This document shows, piece by piece, positions 12,857 to 22,475 of a stretch of DNA of 64,000 nt (positions are counted from its first letter, which is position 1; each line of letters begins with the position of its first letter). The DNA comes from Dillenia suffruticosa (Eukaryota > Streptophyta > Magnoliopsida > Dilleniales > Dilleniaceae), in NCBI GenBank assembly GCA_033439265.1, contig JAVTVX010000017.1, positions 12,794,001 through 12,858,000 of the forward strand, read 5' to 3'. The translations under genes were made by a program, and so were the position numbers. Under the pieces are notes generated by a model that ran no database searches, had not been told where the DNA came from, and worked only from the letters and a program-made list of their open reading frames with translations.

Positions 12857-13668
12857 ATGTCGTGTTATGAGAAATTCCTTAAGGATATGATCACTAACAA
12901 GAGGATGCTCAAGGAGGTTTCAATCGTCAAACTTATAGAGGTGTGCCATGCGATTCTGCAAAGAAAGCTACCATTGAAGCTTAAGGATTTCGAGAGTTTT
13001 TCAATTCCCTGTACTATAGGCTCTACTTACTTTTTGAATGTTTTATGTGATCACGGTGCTTGTGTATATCTCATACCTTATTTCATATTCTCTATATTAG
13101 GATTAAAGGAATGTCAATCTATCAATATTTCCTTACAATTTAACTGACAGAAATATAGAGTATCCAAGAGGTATGGTTAATGATATACTAGTTAAAATTG
13201 ATAAATTTATTTTTCCTGTTGATTTTGTTGTCTTGGATATGCATGATGTTGAGGATGCCTAATTGATTTTAGATCGACCTTTTCTTGTCACTGCATGAGC
13301 CTTGATGGACGTTTATATTGGAAAGTTGATTATGCAAATTAATGATAAAAAATTAAGTTCAATGTCTTTCACTTTATGAGAAATCTTGATAAACAAGAAG
13401 TTTTTAGAATTGATTGCATTAATGAACATGATCTTAATATTTCTTATTCTAGTGATTCTATTGAAAATTGCATTGTTAATTCATTGCATGTAAATTATGA
13501 CTTCCTGGATAATGAATATGTTGATGAATGTGGTGCTTTGGATATGAATTTAGGTGAATTTCAACCAAAAAGGAGGCTTGATGCAGGTAAAGAAATGAAG
13601 TTGTGGTTGAGTAAACACGAAACATATGAAAATGCACAAATTGATAAGGAAGAGAGGATAAGAAATTG
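12857..13668 (+). pseudogene. Athila-type aspartic protease remnant of E1
   Basis: The open piece 12857-13147 holds the segment that precedes the protease (YEKFLKDMITNKRML, AILQRKLPLKLKDFESF, IPCTIGS) and a decayed active site (CDHGAC, where Athila proteases carry Asp-Leu-Gly-Ala-Ser). The aspartate is kept but its neighbours are changed. After a frame break, 13150-13370 reads as the rest of the domain (YPRGMVNDILVKIDKFIFPV and a decayed flap region). 13376-13693 is the acidic linker toward reverse transcriptase. The coding sequence stops where the foldback element is inserted, and no reverse transcriptase follows on the far side. Confidence 0.82.
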
Positions 13669-14607
13669 GAGACATGTATTGATCTATACCTAAAAAAAAT
13701 TTAAATAACCTCTAACTGAAATTAATTCCGTTTCTGACCTCATATATTGTGGGTTGAACTTGTGACAAAGTTTGTCGCGAGTTGAAACCGCAACAAGGTA
13801 TGTCGAGAGTTAAACCCGCGACATGGGGTATGTCGCATCTTCAAGATGCGACATATCCCCACTCCTCTCTTTCTCCCCCAACACTGCGGCACTCTCCCTC
13901 CCCTCGACGGCCCCATGGCACTCCTCCCCCCGCGGTACAGAGGAGTGCCACGGGGGGAGAGAGAAGAGAAAGAGAGAGGGAGAGGAGTGTCGTAAGGAGG
14001 GGGAGGGAGAGGGGGAGAGAGAGAGAAAGAGGACTGCTATAGGGCCGTAGGGGGAGGGAGAGGGAGAGAGAGAGAGACAAGTGCCGCAGGGCCGCGAGGG
14101 GAGGGAGAGAGAGGAGTGCCGCGGGGCTGCTAAAGGGGAGGAAGAGGGTGAGAGAGAGATAGAGGAGAGTCGTAGGGCCACAGGGGGAGGGAGAGGGAGA
14201 GAGAGACGAGTGCCATGGGGCCATAGGGGGAGGGAAAGGGAGAGAGAGAGAGAGGAATGTCACGGGGCCTGGGGGAGGGAGAGGGAGAGGGAGAGAGAGA
14301 GGAGTGTCATGAGGCCGCGGGGGAGGAAGAAGAAGAAGGAGAGGGGAGAGTCGCGGGGCCGCAGGGGGAGGGAGAGGGAGAGGGAGAGGGAGAGAGAGAG
14401 GAGAGTCACGGGGCCGCGGGGGGAAGGGAGAAGGCTGTGGGGCGGGGGTGAGAGAAAGAGAGAGGAGTTAGGATATGTCGCGTCTTCAAGACGGGACATA
14501 CCTTATGTCGCGGCTTCGACCCACAACATATGGGGGTCAGAAATGGAATTAATTTCTGTTGGAAGTTATTTAAATTTGTTTTTAAGGTATAGATTCATAC
14601 ATGTCTC
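13669..14607. mobile_element. 939-bp foldback Mutator-like non-autonomous element
   Basis: Seen: perfect 9-bp direct repeats AAGAAATTG at 13660-13668 and 14608-14616. Between them are terminal inverted repeats starting GAGACATGTAT and matching for about 92 bases at roughly 85 percent by eye (shared blocks include ATTTAAATAAC, GAAATTAATTCC, TTTCTGACC and GTTGTGGGT-like). Inside these, each side carries a 27-base palindrome (13829-13855 and 14474-14500). The centre is a GC- and GA-rich minisatellite with no transposase. Known: 9-bp target duplications with long inverted repeats are the hallmark of Mutator-like elements. It is inserted in the E1 gag-pol remnant. Long ORFs in several frames of the core are low-complexity artefacts. 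Confidence 0.85.
13940..14460. repeat. GA-rich minisatellite core of the foldback element
   Basis: About 8-9 diverged units of roughly 50-65 bases. Each has GAGTG(T/C)C(G/A)(C/T)GGGGCCG followed by GGGGGAGGGAGAGGGAGAG and a GA tail. One strand is almost pure purine between the GGGCC boxes. Confidence 0.85.
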
Positions 14608-14616
14608 AAGAAATTG

Positions 14617-16160
14617 TTGAAGAGGAAGTTGCAGGTTCATCGGCTTTACGAGGGGATTTTTATGTTCTCTTTTGTTTATTTTATTATTTCATTTTGTACA
14701 TTATGGACAATGTTTAGTTTAAGTGTGGGGGAGCATGCATTCGGTTTTTTTAAAATTTTTTATTTTTTTGAAAATAATTAAAAATTTTAAAAGAAAAAAA
14801 TTTGTTTGCTGAATTTTTTTCATACCAATAAAATTTTCTCGAGTTTTTTTTAGTTTTTGTGTGTTACTTGATTTGAATTGAGTAGTATGAAAAATGATTG
14901 ATATTAGTGGTTATTTGATACATGATTAATTATTTATTCTTTTTATGGTTGATTTGAAAAATAGGTATACAAGATTTGATACCAAATTTACTCAAGAGAG
15001 GACTGAGACTTAAAGAACAATTCATTGTATTCTCATTTTTCTTATTGAGCATATATCACATGTGATTTTGTCATTCTAAAACTTGTTTTGTTATACATTT
15101 TAAGACAATATTTTTTATTTTCATACATTAAAATGATTAAGATATTTAGGTTTACACACTTTTGGTTTTCAAAAAATACCATTTTTAACATTTTATATCT
15201 CTTAGTTTACCCATTTGAGTTTACACATTTTCTTTCTTGAATTATCCACATAATTTATCCCATGACCTATTTTTGTTAACTCCAGATTTTGAATCTAAGT
15301 TCACTAATATACTTATAGTTGATAGCATGATATTATGTTAGAGTTTTTATCTAGTAGTAGTAGTATGACAAATTGTGACTTCGTGTATCAAAAAAAGAAA
15401 GAGAATTATCATGTTGAGTTACGAAAAAACCAACCAAATTCAAAAAAAAAAGAGATAGTGGTGGTCGAAAAAAAAAAAAGAAAAAACGAAAAAGAAAAAT
15501 ATATATATTTTCATTCTTAAGTATTGTTCATCGTTTAGTTGGAGTTTATATTCTTTGCTTTTGAGCAGTGATATATTATATATTTAGAGTTGGCGTGTTA
15601 TTTCATATATTGGGATTAAAAGTTATGGAAGTTAGTATTTTCTTTGATTTGATATAAAAAATGTCATGTCATGATATTTGAATATTTTTAGTAAACTTTT
15701 AACCCAATATTTGTATCTATTTATCCTACCCTTAACTTTAGCTCCATTACAATCAAATAAAAGATATTTTAATTAGTACATGGATTTCACATATTTGAGT
15801 GGTGGAGATTTGATATATTAGCAAGGTTATAGTAATACAAGCTCATTGTATTGATTTGAATGATACACATATCACTTCCATAAAATTGAGTACATGGAGT
15901 AGTTGAATCTTATTTTCCTTTATTCTATTGAGTGAATTTGTTGTGAGGGTGATTGAATTTTATATTTTTCTTGATTTCTTAAAAACTATAGGAGATACAA
16001 TAGTTATTTTAGTACTGAATACTATGAATTATTGGTTGTTTTGATTGCAATTCTGATTTGAACTTGTCATATGCATGGTTAGGTACTTAAGATGATTGAA
16101 TTGGTTTTAAGGGAATTGTTCTTGTTTGAGGACAAGTAAATATTCAAGTATAGGGGTATT
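14617..16160 (+). other. Non-coding tail of E1 with polypurine tract
   Basis: The stretch has AT-rich sequence without a protein domain. A TTTAAGTGTGGGGGAGCATG block near 14720 and a TTGAGGACAAGTAAATATTC then AAGTATAGGGGTATT block just before 16160 correspond to the purine-rich signals placed before the 3-prime LTR in Athila elements. The ORF at 15335-15520 is a run of lysine codons from A-rich sequence and is not supported as a gene. Confidence 0.65.
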
Positions 16161-17546
16161 TAATAGTAATAATTTTTATGCATGTGATTATATTATTTTA
16201 GTTTTTATTTATCAATTTTAGAACTATTTTAAATTTTATTTCATAATACTACACTAATTAATTTTGTGGATATCGATTTAGGAAATATTGGGTTTACTTT
16301 CTAAATTTCAGACTCGACAAGCAGTAGTCAATATTTTGGACTTATCTCTCTACTTTGATGCCTAATTGGGCTGATTTTTGCTATGTTGGAATGAAGACTT
16401 CGAGGTTTACAAATCTTGTGAAGGCCCTACAGGTTGATTTAGGTAGGAGAATATTTGAAAATTGGGTCAAAATTGCTGTAGTACTGAAAGTCAATTCGTG
16501 GATAAAAAGGAAACTACTAAGTGCATATTAATGAGGGATTTTCAAAATTCAGTTGTTAATAATTTCAAGTGTCTCCAAATTTAAGGAAGAGGAAATTTCC
16601 AAAATTTTAGGAAAGTAAAAGATTCTTATCACACAACAACAATAAGTTTACAAATCAATAACAAACACCAAATTTCTAAAATGCTTATGAATACTATTTC
16701 TTTTAGGGTTTTAGTTCTATAAATATAGTACTTCCTAGGACATTAGAGAGCATTTCTCTCCCACGACTTTCTCCACACAGATTTTAAGGTTTTGATTTCT
16801 TGTTTTTTCTTTAATATGTTTAGTTAATTTCTTTTATTCCAAGAATTCGATGGATTCTCTTCTATAATTAATGGTATAGTTTGAATTTATTTCCTTCTCT
16901 TAAATTTTTGTTGACATAATTATGGTGTGATGAGATTTTATTATTGATTTTAATATTTCAAACATTTTAGAACCCTACGTTTTGATGATTTGTGATTAAA
17001 TGCATGCATGATTAATATAATTGTATGAAATTAGTTCAATACAATAAAATCTACATGGAGTTATAAGATCGACGGAAGATTAATTCTATGTCGGGGAACT
17101 TTAGATAAAATCTTATATTATAGATTTTTCATAGAATTTAATACAATTTGATTTAATCAAAATTACATAATTATTGAGTTTTGATTAATTGAATTATGGT
17201 TCATTGCATGACCATTGGGTGAATTTAATATTGAAAAAATTTACCATCATCAATAATAATTCTTTAAGCAATAAAATTAAGTGATTTGAAAAGATTCGGT
17301 TAGATGAAATATTAAAACAGATGAAGTTGACGTCATAGGATTTGTTTTATCCATTGATTTAACTTTTTAAATATTTTCATAATTTTTAATATTCTTATAT
17401 TCGTGTTTCGATTTGTCTAATTTAGATAGGATAGTTCATAACTGCTAATATAAAATATTTTTTTGGGAACGATATTTACTCGTACTATATATAACACTAG
17501 ACTAAGATATATTTACTTGAAATTGTGGTATCAAAATCGCGTATCA
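16161..17546 (+). repeat. 3-prime LTR of E1
   Basis: Begins TAATAGTAATAATTTTTATG, a decayed version of the 5-prime LTR start, and ends GCGTATCA. It is followed directly by the target duplication ACTTT. Confidence 0.85.
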
Positions 17547-18112
17547 ACTTTTAAAAGTGTTTTTTTAATTGTTATAAGATGATAAGACTATCAAATTTTA
17601 GATGTTATGATTTTAATTTGTATTTTGTATGAATTTATAATTTAGTTATTTTGTTTTTAATTGTTAATATGAATTTTGAGACTAATTGTTGATTTATAGT
17701 TATTAAAATTTTATTTTTAAATTTGTATATAAAAATATAAAATTAATATATATTTATTTTAAATAATTAGTTTTGATATATATTTTTAATTATTATTAAA
17801 AATTAACATTTTGATTATGTTGACTCACGATTCAATCGATTCAATTATAATTTTAAATTTTATAAATTAATATATGATACGATAACACTAACCTCTATTT
17901 AGGTACAGCTGCTGGTCAACTTTCCTGTCCAAGCATTCAACCTTCAGATTCCATCATTACATCTCAAATCAACCACGTTAAAATGAAGGCAAAAAGCACA
18001 CTGGCAAAACCAGATCAGCATAACCAAAAGTCCTGCTATCTTTTACCTTCCCAAATTTATTAATTCATGAAGATTACTGAATCTTTTGGATATTATTAAA
18101 TGCCTACACATA
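17547..18112. other. AT-rich unassigned stretch right of E1
   Basis: 17547-17890 is very AT-rich with no ORF, and may be the right end of the older element split by the Athila insertions. 17891-18112 has more balanced composition and resembles a downstream untranslated region of the exon-like piece at 18113. Nothing firm. Confidence 0.3.
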
Positions 18113-18214
18113 TTAACATCGCAATGCTTGCTCACTTCCCTCTAGTGCATCAACCTTCTGGCTGGTTTGTTTAGGAAGCTCTTCCCATAGAGAACCTGCA
18201 TCTTTCATTCCAGC
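18113..18214 (-). pseudogene. Exon-like fragment, unidentified
   Basis: On the minus strand, 33 codons with hydrophilic, gene-like composition run to a TAA (start of piece AGMKDAGSLWEELPK, end EGSEQALRC). A possible splice acceptor (TTCATAAG) precedes it. There is no start codon and no upstream exon, because an LTR fragment begins within 230 bases. It may be a terminal exon left from a host gene or a captured fragment; I do not recognise the family. Confidence 0.3.
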
Positions 18215-18439
18215 TTATGAATTTCAGCAGTAGCCGCAGCATTTTAGTTTTCCTATGTTAGATTTACTGCACACAAATAGTTATTTCAATGAGTTTCCAA
18301 CACAAACAAGTTTTTGATAAAACTATCGTATCTTGGGTTACAATGTTTGAATCGAGATGAATCCAGTTTTCACACAAAATTAAGACTTAGGGATACAATT
18401 TTTATATTCACAGAAAGTTTCAGCTTCAATTGCACATAG
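18215..18439. other. Unassigned sequence beside the LTR fragment
   Basis: No ORF or repeat recognised. It lies between the exon-like piece and the point where similarity to the LTR at 1441 stops, and could be intron or the family-specific remainder of the LTR. Confidence 0.3.
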
Positions 18440-19874
18440 AAAGCCACATCAAAAAATATTAAATCACAAAATTTAAAATACAACTTGCACAGTTATAGAA
18501 AAACTAACATAATTTCTTTTATACATATCGGATTGAGATGATTCGAGTATCCATTTAAAGATAATACACAGAGCTACAATGTTTATATTTAGATGTTAGC
18601 CTAATTCCATCTAGAAGGCTGCTAACAATCAAAGCAAAGTTATGTACAATAATAGGCAGAAACAAGATTTTTTGCAGAAAACGTGACATTTTGAAAATTC
18701 ACTGGAAATTCATTTCTAAATAAAACTCTTTGAATTTTATGTCATTTTAAAGATAAGGAAGTCTAGTTTTATAGAAGAAAAACTTACATGATTTGTAAAT
18801 GTGTAGAAAAAGATATTTAATAAAGAACAGAGTATGGTCATGCTATGAATAGAGCAATTTTCTACAGAGATCATACTATTTCAAAAATTCACAAAAAATT
18901 CATTTTTTTACGAAACTCTTTGAATCATATGTCATTTTAAAGTTATGAAAGTCTAGTTTCTTAAAAGAAAACCCTACTCAATTTGCAGTTGTGCATAAAA
19001 AGATATTGAATAAACAATAGAGTAAGGTCATGCTACCCAGAATATTAAATCTAGGTTTGCTTCCACCTTTTAATGTTCAAAAGTGAGATTTTTCTTTCCT
19101 TTTTCATTCCATGCTTATTTAAATACTACAAACAGTCTGAAAACATATTAACCTTGGCTATTAGGTATCAAAGAAACAATATAAGCATGGTACTTGTCTC
19201 AAACTTACAATTTTTCTTTGAGTTTCCTTCCTTTCCTCTCTAAACTTTTTTTGGATTTTTAGCTTGTTCTATAGATGTTTTACACTTCCTTTTGCTTCCC
19301 AAAGGCTAGGGTTAACATATACATGAATGGAGGTGGTTTATTTCAAACTTAAAGAGTGATTTGCATGGAGGTTTGGGTGGGTTAGTGAAGGAAGAAGATG
19401 AAATCCGAAAATAAGCTTTTAGGAGGATAAATGTTGTGTTTTGAGTTCTTTCTCCATCCCTCTCTCTACCTAAGTGGAATGTGGGGCCCAATGTATGGTG
19501 AGGTGTCAAAGGTAAGAGTACCATGTGGTGGGTGATGGTGTGCCATGATATTCTCAAATTATTTTTATTTTATTTTATTTTATTCCTTTTTTTCTTTTTC
19601 TTTTTCCTTTTCTTTTTCTTTTATGGGTCCCACACCAAACCCTAATTCGGTTTTCTTGTTGCTTTATTCTGATGTCATCATTTGTCAATATGTTCTACAT
19701 TCTATGCTAATTTTAATATATACAATTTGTAATTACGACCATAAATAGAAAACTAAAGTATGCATTGCACATAAAAACTCAACAAATTTCAGCATAGTAC
19801 AAAACAAGGGATCTAAATATGTTCATTAAAATGCAAATGTATGTTTTAATATTTTCTCGAAATGGGACCTTACA
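18440..19874 (-). mobile_element. LTR fragment, family 1, inverted relative to 1441-4009
   Basis: The minus strand starts TGTAAGGTCCCATTTCGAG and follows the first 1.45 kb of the LTR at 1441: the GGTTTGGTGTGGGACCCA block with its A/G run, the GTTAACCCTAGCCTTTGGGA block, and the repeated CTTTGAAT-ATGTCATTTTAAAG units. Similarity ends near 18440, so the 3-prime third is missing or replaced. It interrupts the Tat-type element A just after its protease. The ORFs 19312-19557 and 19545-19748 are incidental. Confidence 0.7.
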
Positions 19875-19879
19875 TAAGT

Positions 19880-20640
19880 GTTATTGTAGGAGTGATTGCA
19901 AAAATTAGAAATCAACTTATTCAATTTGTAACCTGGCATCGCAAATGAAACAATAGTATATAATCAGCAGAGAGAAGTAAATTGGAATAGTATGTAACTT
20001 GAGGTCACATGAGAGCGTCCAGATTATGATAGGTGTTTTGAATTTGATCTTCAGGTGCTTAGTACTCAGTAATGCTTCTAACGCATTCAAGCTGGACCGT
20101 CCCAAAATGGCATTTCAAGCCAACTATAGCTTGATCACATTGAACATCACATAGTGGTTGCATGATTTTATGGTGTTCCGGGAGTGATAGGAAGAGGGAT
20201 TGTGTCCTCGGGGTAGAGCCACTCACCCGAGAGTCCTTTCATAGGTCCAACACGTGGTTGGAGGTACGAATGGTCGAAACCTATGTGTTGGAATGCATCC
20301 TAGTAGAGTTGATCGTGGCCTACTCCTTGGTCAACAAAGATCCTCTTTATTATGAACTGGTCTACCTTAGCCGTGAAAACCAATTGGTCATGACGATTTG
20401 GATCGATCCCTACCATGTTGCTATCATTGAAACTAATCATGGGTATTTTCTTCTTTTGCTCTTTTTCAATGCAGGCTACAAGGACATCCTTGGAGGCAGG
20501 TCGTTCAACCTTCTAAAAGATTGGTACTACTGTTCGTTCGATCTAGAGGATTACCTTATTAGCTTAGTACGAGTAGCTCCCTAGTGTGGTGGCTCATTCA
20601 GATCATTTAGTCATACCGCCGTACATGGGCTTTGAGGGAG
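19880..20640 (-). pseudogene. Tat-type protease remnant, element A
   Basis: Read on the minus strand: PMISFNDSNMVGIDPNRHDQ, then a decayed active site (FVDQGVG where a retroviral-type protease has Asp-Thr-Gly), then FDHSYLQPRVGPMKGLSGEW, YPEDTIPLPIT and SLNALEALLSTKHLKIKFKT. Known: this is the clan AA protease of Tat-lineage Ty3/gypsy elements, which lies between gag and RT. Several stops and frame shifts inactivate it. The pol part is cut off by the LTR fragment ending at 19874. The 140-residue plus-strand ORF at 20162-20584 is the antisense of this region. Confidence 0.75.
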
Positions 20641-22010
20641 TTATACTCTCGTTCCATACTTATGAACCTTTGGAGTCTGCCATCTCAAACCAAAGCCTCA
20701 AGCTCGTCCTTTAGCTTCCCGCATTTGTCAGTTTGTTGACCATTGTCTTTGAGGAAGTGACAATATCGGGACTTATCCCTTTTAGAGTAGTCCCCTTGAG
20801 GGTATGGGAGCCACCTAACATAAGGTTTATTCATGATTTGTATCAAGGTAAATGACTGGGTATGTCATTTAGAGGAGTATAGTTTGTGAATCGGCAGGAG
20901 AAGGAGGTCTCAGCCGATTTCTTTTGGGTGAGGGTCACCAAGGTAAATGATTGTGTTCTTTTTTTGCTGCCCTATCATGGCACATATCAAATGTCTCAGT
21001 CTCTTCTATGACAATGTATTTCTCTGCCTAGGTATAGAATTCTTGAATGGTGGATCGAGGATTCTTCATTATTAAGGTTTTCATTTCTGAAGGCCATAAA
21101 TCGGTGAGTAGTGCTACTAGTGCAATGGATTGATCCAAACCAGAGACCTTCATAATCTCGTTCTTGAATTTATATAGAAAGTCTCTTAGGGGCTTGTCGT
21201 CCCTTTGCCATAGAGACAAGAAGGAGGTAGATTTTCTCTTGGCTCCTCAGCTATCACAAAATGCGTTTCGAACAATTGCTAAAGTTGAGAGAAGTTTTTG
21301 ATGTTGAATGAAGGAAGTGAATTAAACCAATTTAGAGCATTGCCTTTCAAGGTCATAGGGAAAAGTTTGCACACGGTGGCATCTGACATATCTCTCGAGA
21401 TCATAACTGTTATGAAGTGGGCTACATGGCCTTGGTAGTCTGTGGTACCATCATATCTGTCCATGGGAGGGAAGAGTACATCACGTGGCATGGACTCAGT
21501 GGAAACTTTGGGATCAAACGGAAAGAGACTGGTAGCGTATGTGGTGGCATCTCATTCGCCCGTACTAACACATTTCAACTCAGTGGCATGAAATCCTCGA
21601 CCTGTTTCCTTAGGTTATCTAAATCATGTCGAATATTAACCAAGAGCTCTCGATGCCTTTGGGGATAGAGTATGTGTGTCCACGGTTGCTCTGATTTCTA
21701 GAGAGAGGATGATCCTTCTTGCAGGCAGGTGCAACTACGCTTTTTCAACTACTTAGTCATCCCTTGTATCTTCGATTCGAGCCTCTCCATCTCTGAATGG
21801 TGAACTTTGTTAAAAGAAGCTACAGCTGCAAGCAAGACCAGTTGATCTTGGGGTTGCCCTTGGGGTTGTGTAGCAGGAAAATAAGGATCTTCCTGGGGAA
21901 GCGTTTGTGTTTGAGGTGGAGGGCCAATAGCCGGATCGTCATGCCGATTTTCGGGAGGTGAGGTCGAAGAAGTGTTTGCAGGATTGGGCATCTATCCTCC
22001 TACAACGAAC
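20641..22010 (-). pseudogene. Tat-type gag remnant, element A
   Basis: On the minus strand: 21991-21749 is the proline/glutamine-rich N-terminal part (PATQPQGQPQDQLVLL). 21491-21279 is the gag core (DRYDGTTDYQGHVAHFIT, FPMTLKGNALNWFNSLP). 21219-21028 is the gag C-terminal half (DKPLRDFLYKFKNEI, AALL-like turn, MKNPRSTIQEFYT). About 20740-20800 is a zinc knuckle (RYCHFLKDNGQQTDKC). Known: gag forms the particle and binds element RNA. The frame is interrupted between the pieces. This is the only gag found for the three Tat-type elements in the window. Confidence 0.82.
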
Positions 22011-22229
22011 GTAGCTTTGAGGCATTACCATTCCTTCTTCTTGGAGATATTGCGATTGCAAAGATTGTCAAACAGGGCATGCAAGACGCTAGTTAAGAAA
22101 TCAATCTGTTCTCATAGACGGTGTAAATTTGATGGAGATGGATTTGGCTCCATAGATACATGGTCTACTGGCTCAAATGTGAGCTTGATCCTGAGAAGTC
22201 TTCTAAGCCTTTGAGAGTAAAGAAACCTG
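22011..22229 (-). other. Leader of element A between LTR and gag
   Basis: No ORF on the coding strand. It lies between the gag start and LTR-like sequence. The conserved Tat leader motif seen at 41091-41110 was not found here, so the primer site is decayed or deleted. Confidence 0.4.
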
Positions 22230-22475
22230 CAAGTACTACCTGAGGATGTTCTGGCGAGGTAGATTTTGACACTTAAGTCAAAAAGGGTAGTTTTTAAAGA
22301 ATAAGAAATAGACTGAGGAGAGTTGCGAGGAGCCCTGTGTTGCCTTTGTGTGAGAAGTGTAAAGTACCTGAGAACATACCTAACTGGTTGTCGATACTAG
22401 ATATATATAGTATGTGTGTGTGGTAAGTCCCGTATAAATTTAAATGTGTAGAAACCTTAGTTTTTTTATGTGGAA
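22230..22475 (-). repeat. LTR of Tat element A, part 1
   Basis: The block with ACCTGAGAACATACCTAAC, TAGATATATATAGTATGTG and GTAGAAACCTTAGTTTTTTT is a diverged copy of the LTR block at 26660-26790 and 41571-41700. It continues at 25487 after the inserted LTR. Confidence 0.6.

Larger units (their letters stand above)
9717..17546 (+). mobile_element. Athila-like Ty3/gypsy retrotransposon E1, two LTRs, RT and integrase missing
   Basis: Seen: LTRs at 9717-11068 and 16161-17546, a primer site after the first, gag and protease remnants, a purine-rich tract before the second LTR, and a perfect 5-bp target duplication ACTTT at 9712-9716 and 17547-17551. The LTRs differ at roughly 20 of the first 130 bases by eye, so the insertion is old. 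No reverse transcriptase, RNase H or integrase sequence is found between the protease and the 3-prime LTR, so the element is a deletion derivative. A 939-bp foldback element interrupts it at 13669-14607. The same LTR family gives the solo LTR at 6662-8011. Confidence 0.88.

Noticed and set aside
13782..14620. Overlapping ORFs of 75-179 codons on both strands
   Set aside because: They arise from stop-poor GA/TC repeats inside the foldback element. Several frames on both strands are open at once and the peptides are pure Arg/Glu/Gly or Ser/Leu/Pro runs.
15335..15520. Lysine-rich 61-codon ORF
   Set aside because: A-rich low-complexity sequence in the non-coding tail of Athila element E1.
20162..20584. 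140-residue plus-strand ORF without stop
   Set aside because: It is antisense to a clear Tat protease remnant on the minus strand and has no domain of its own.
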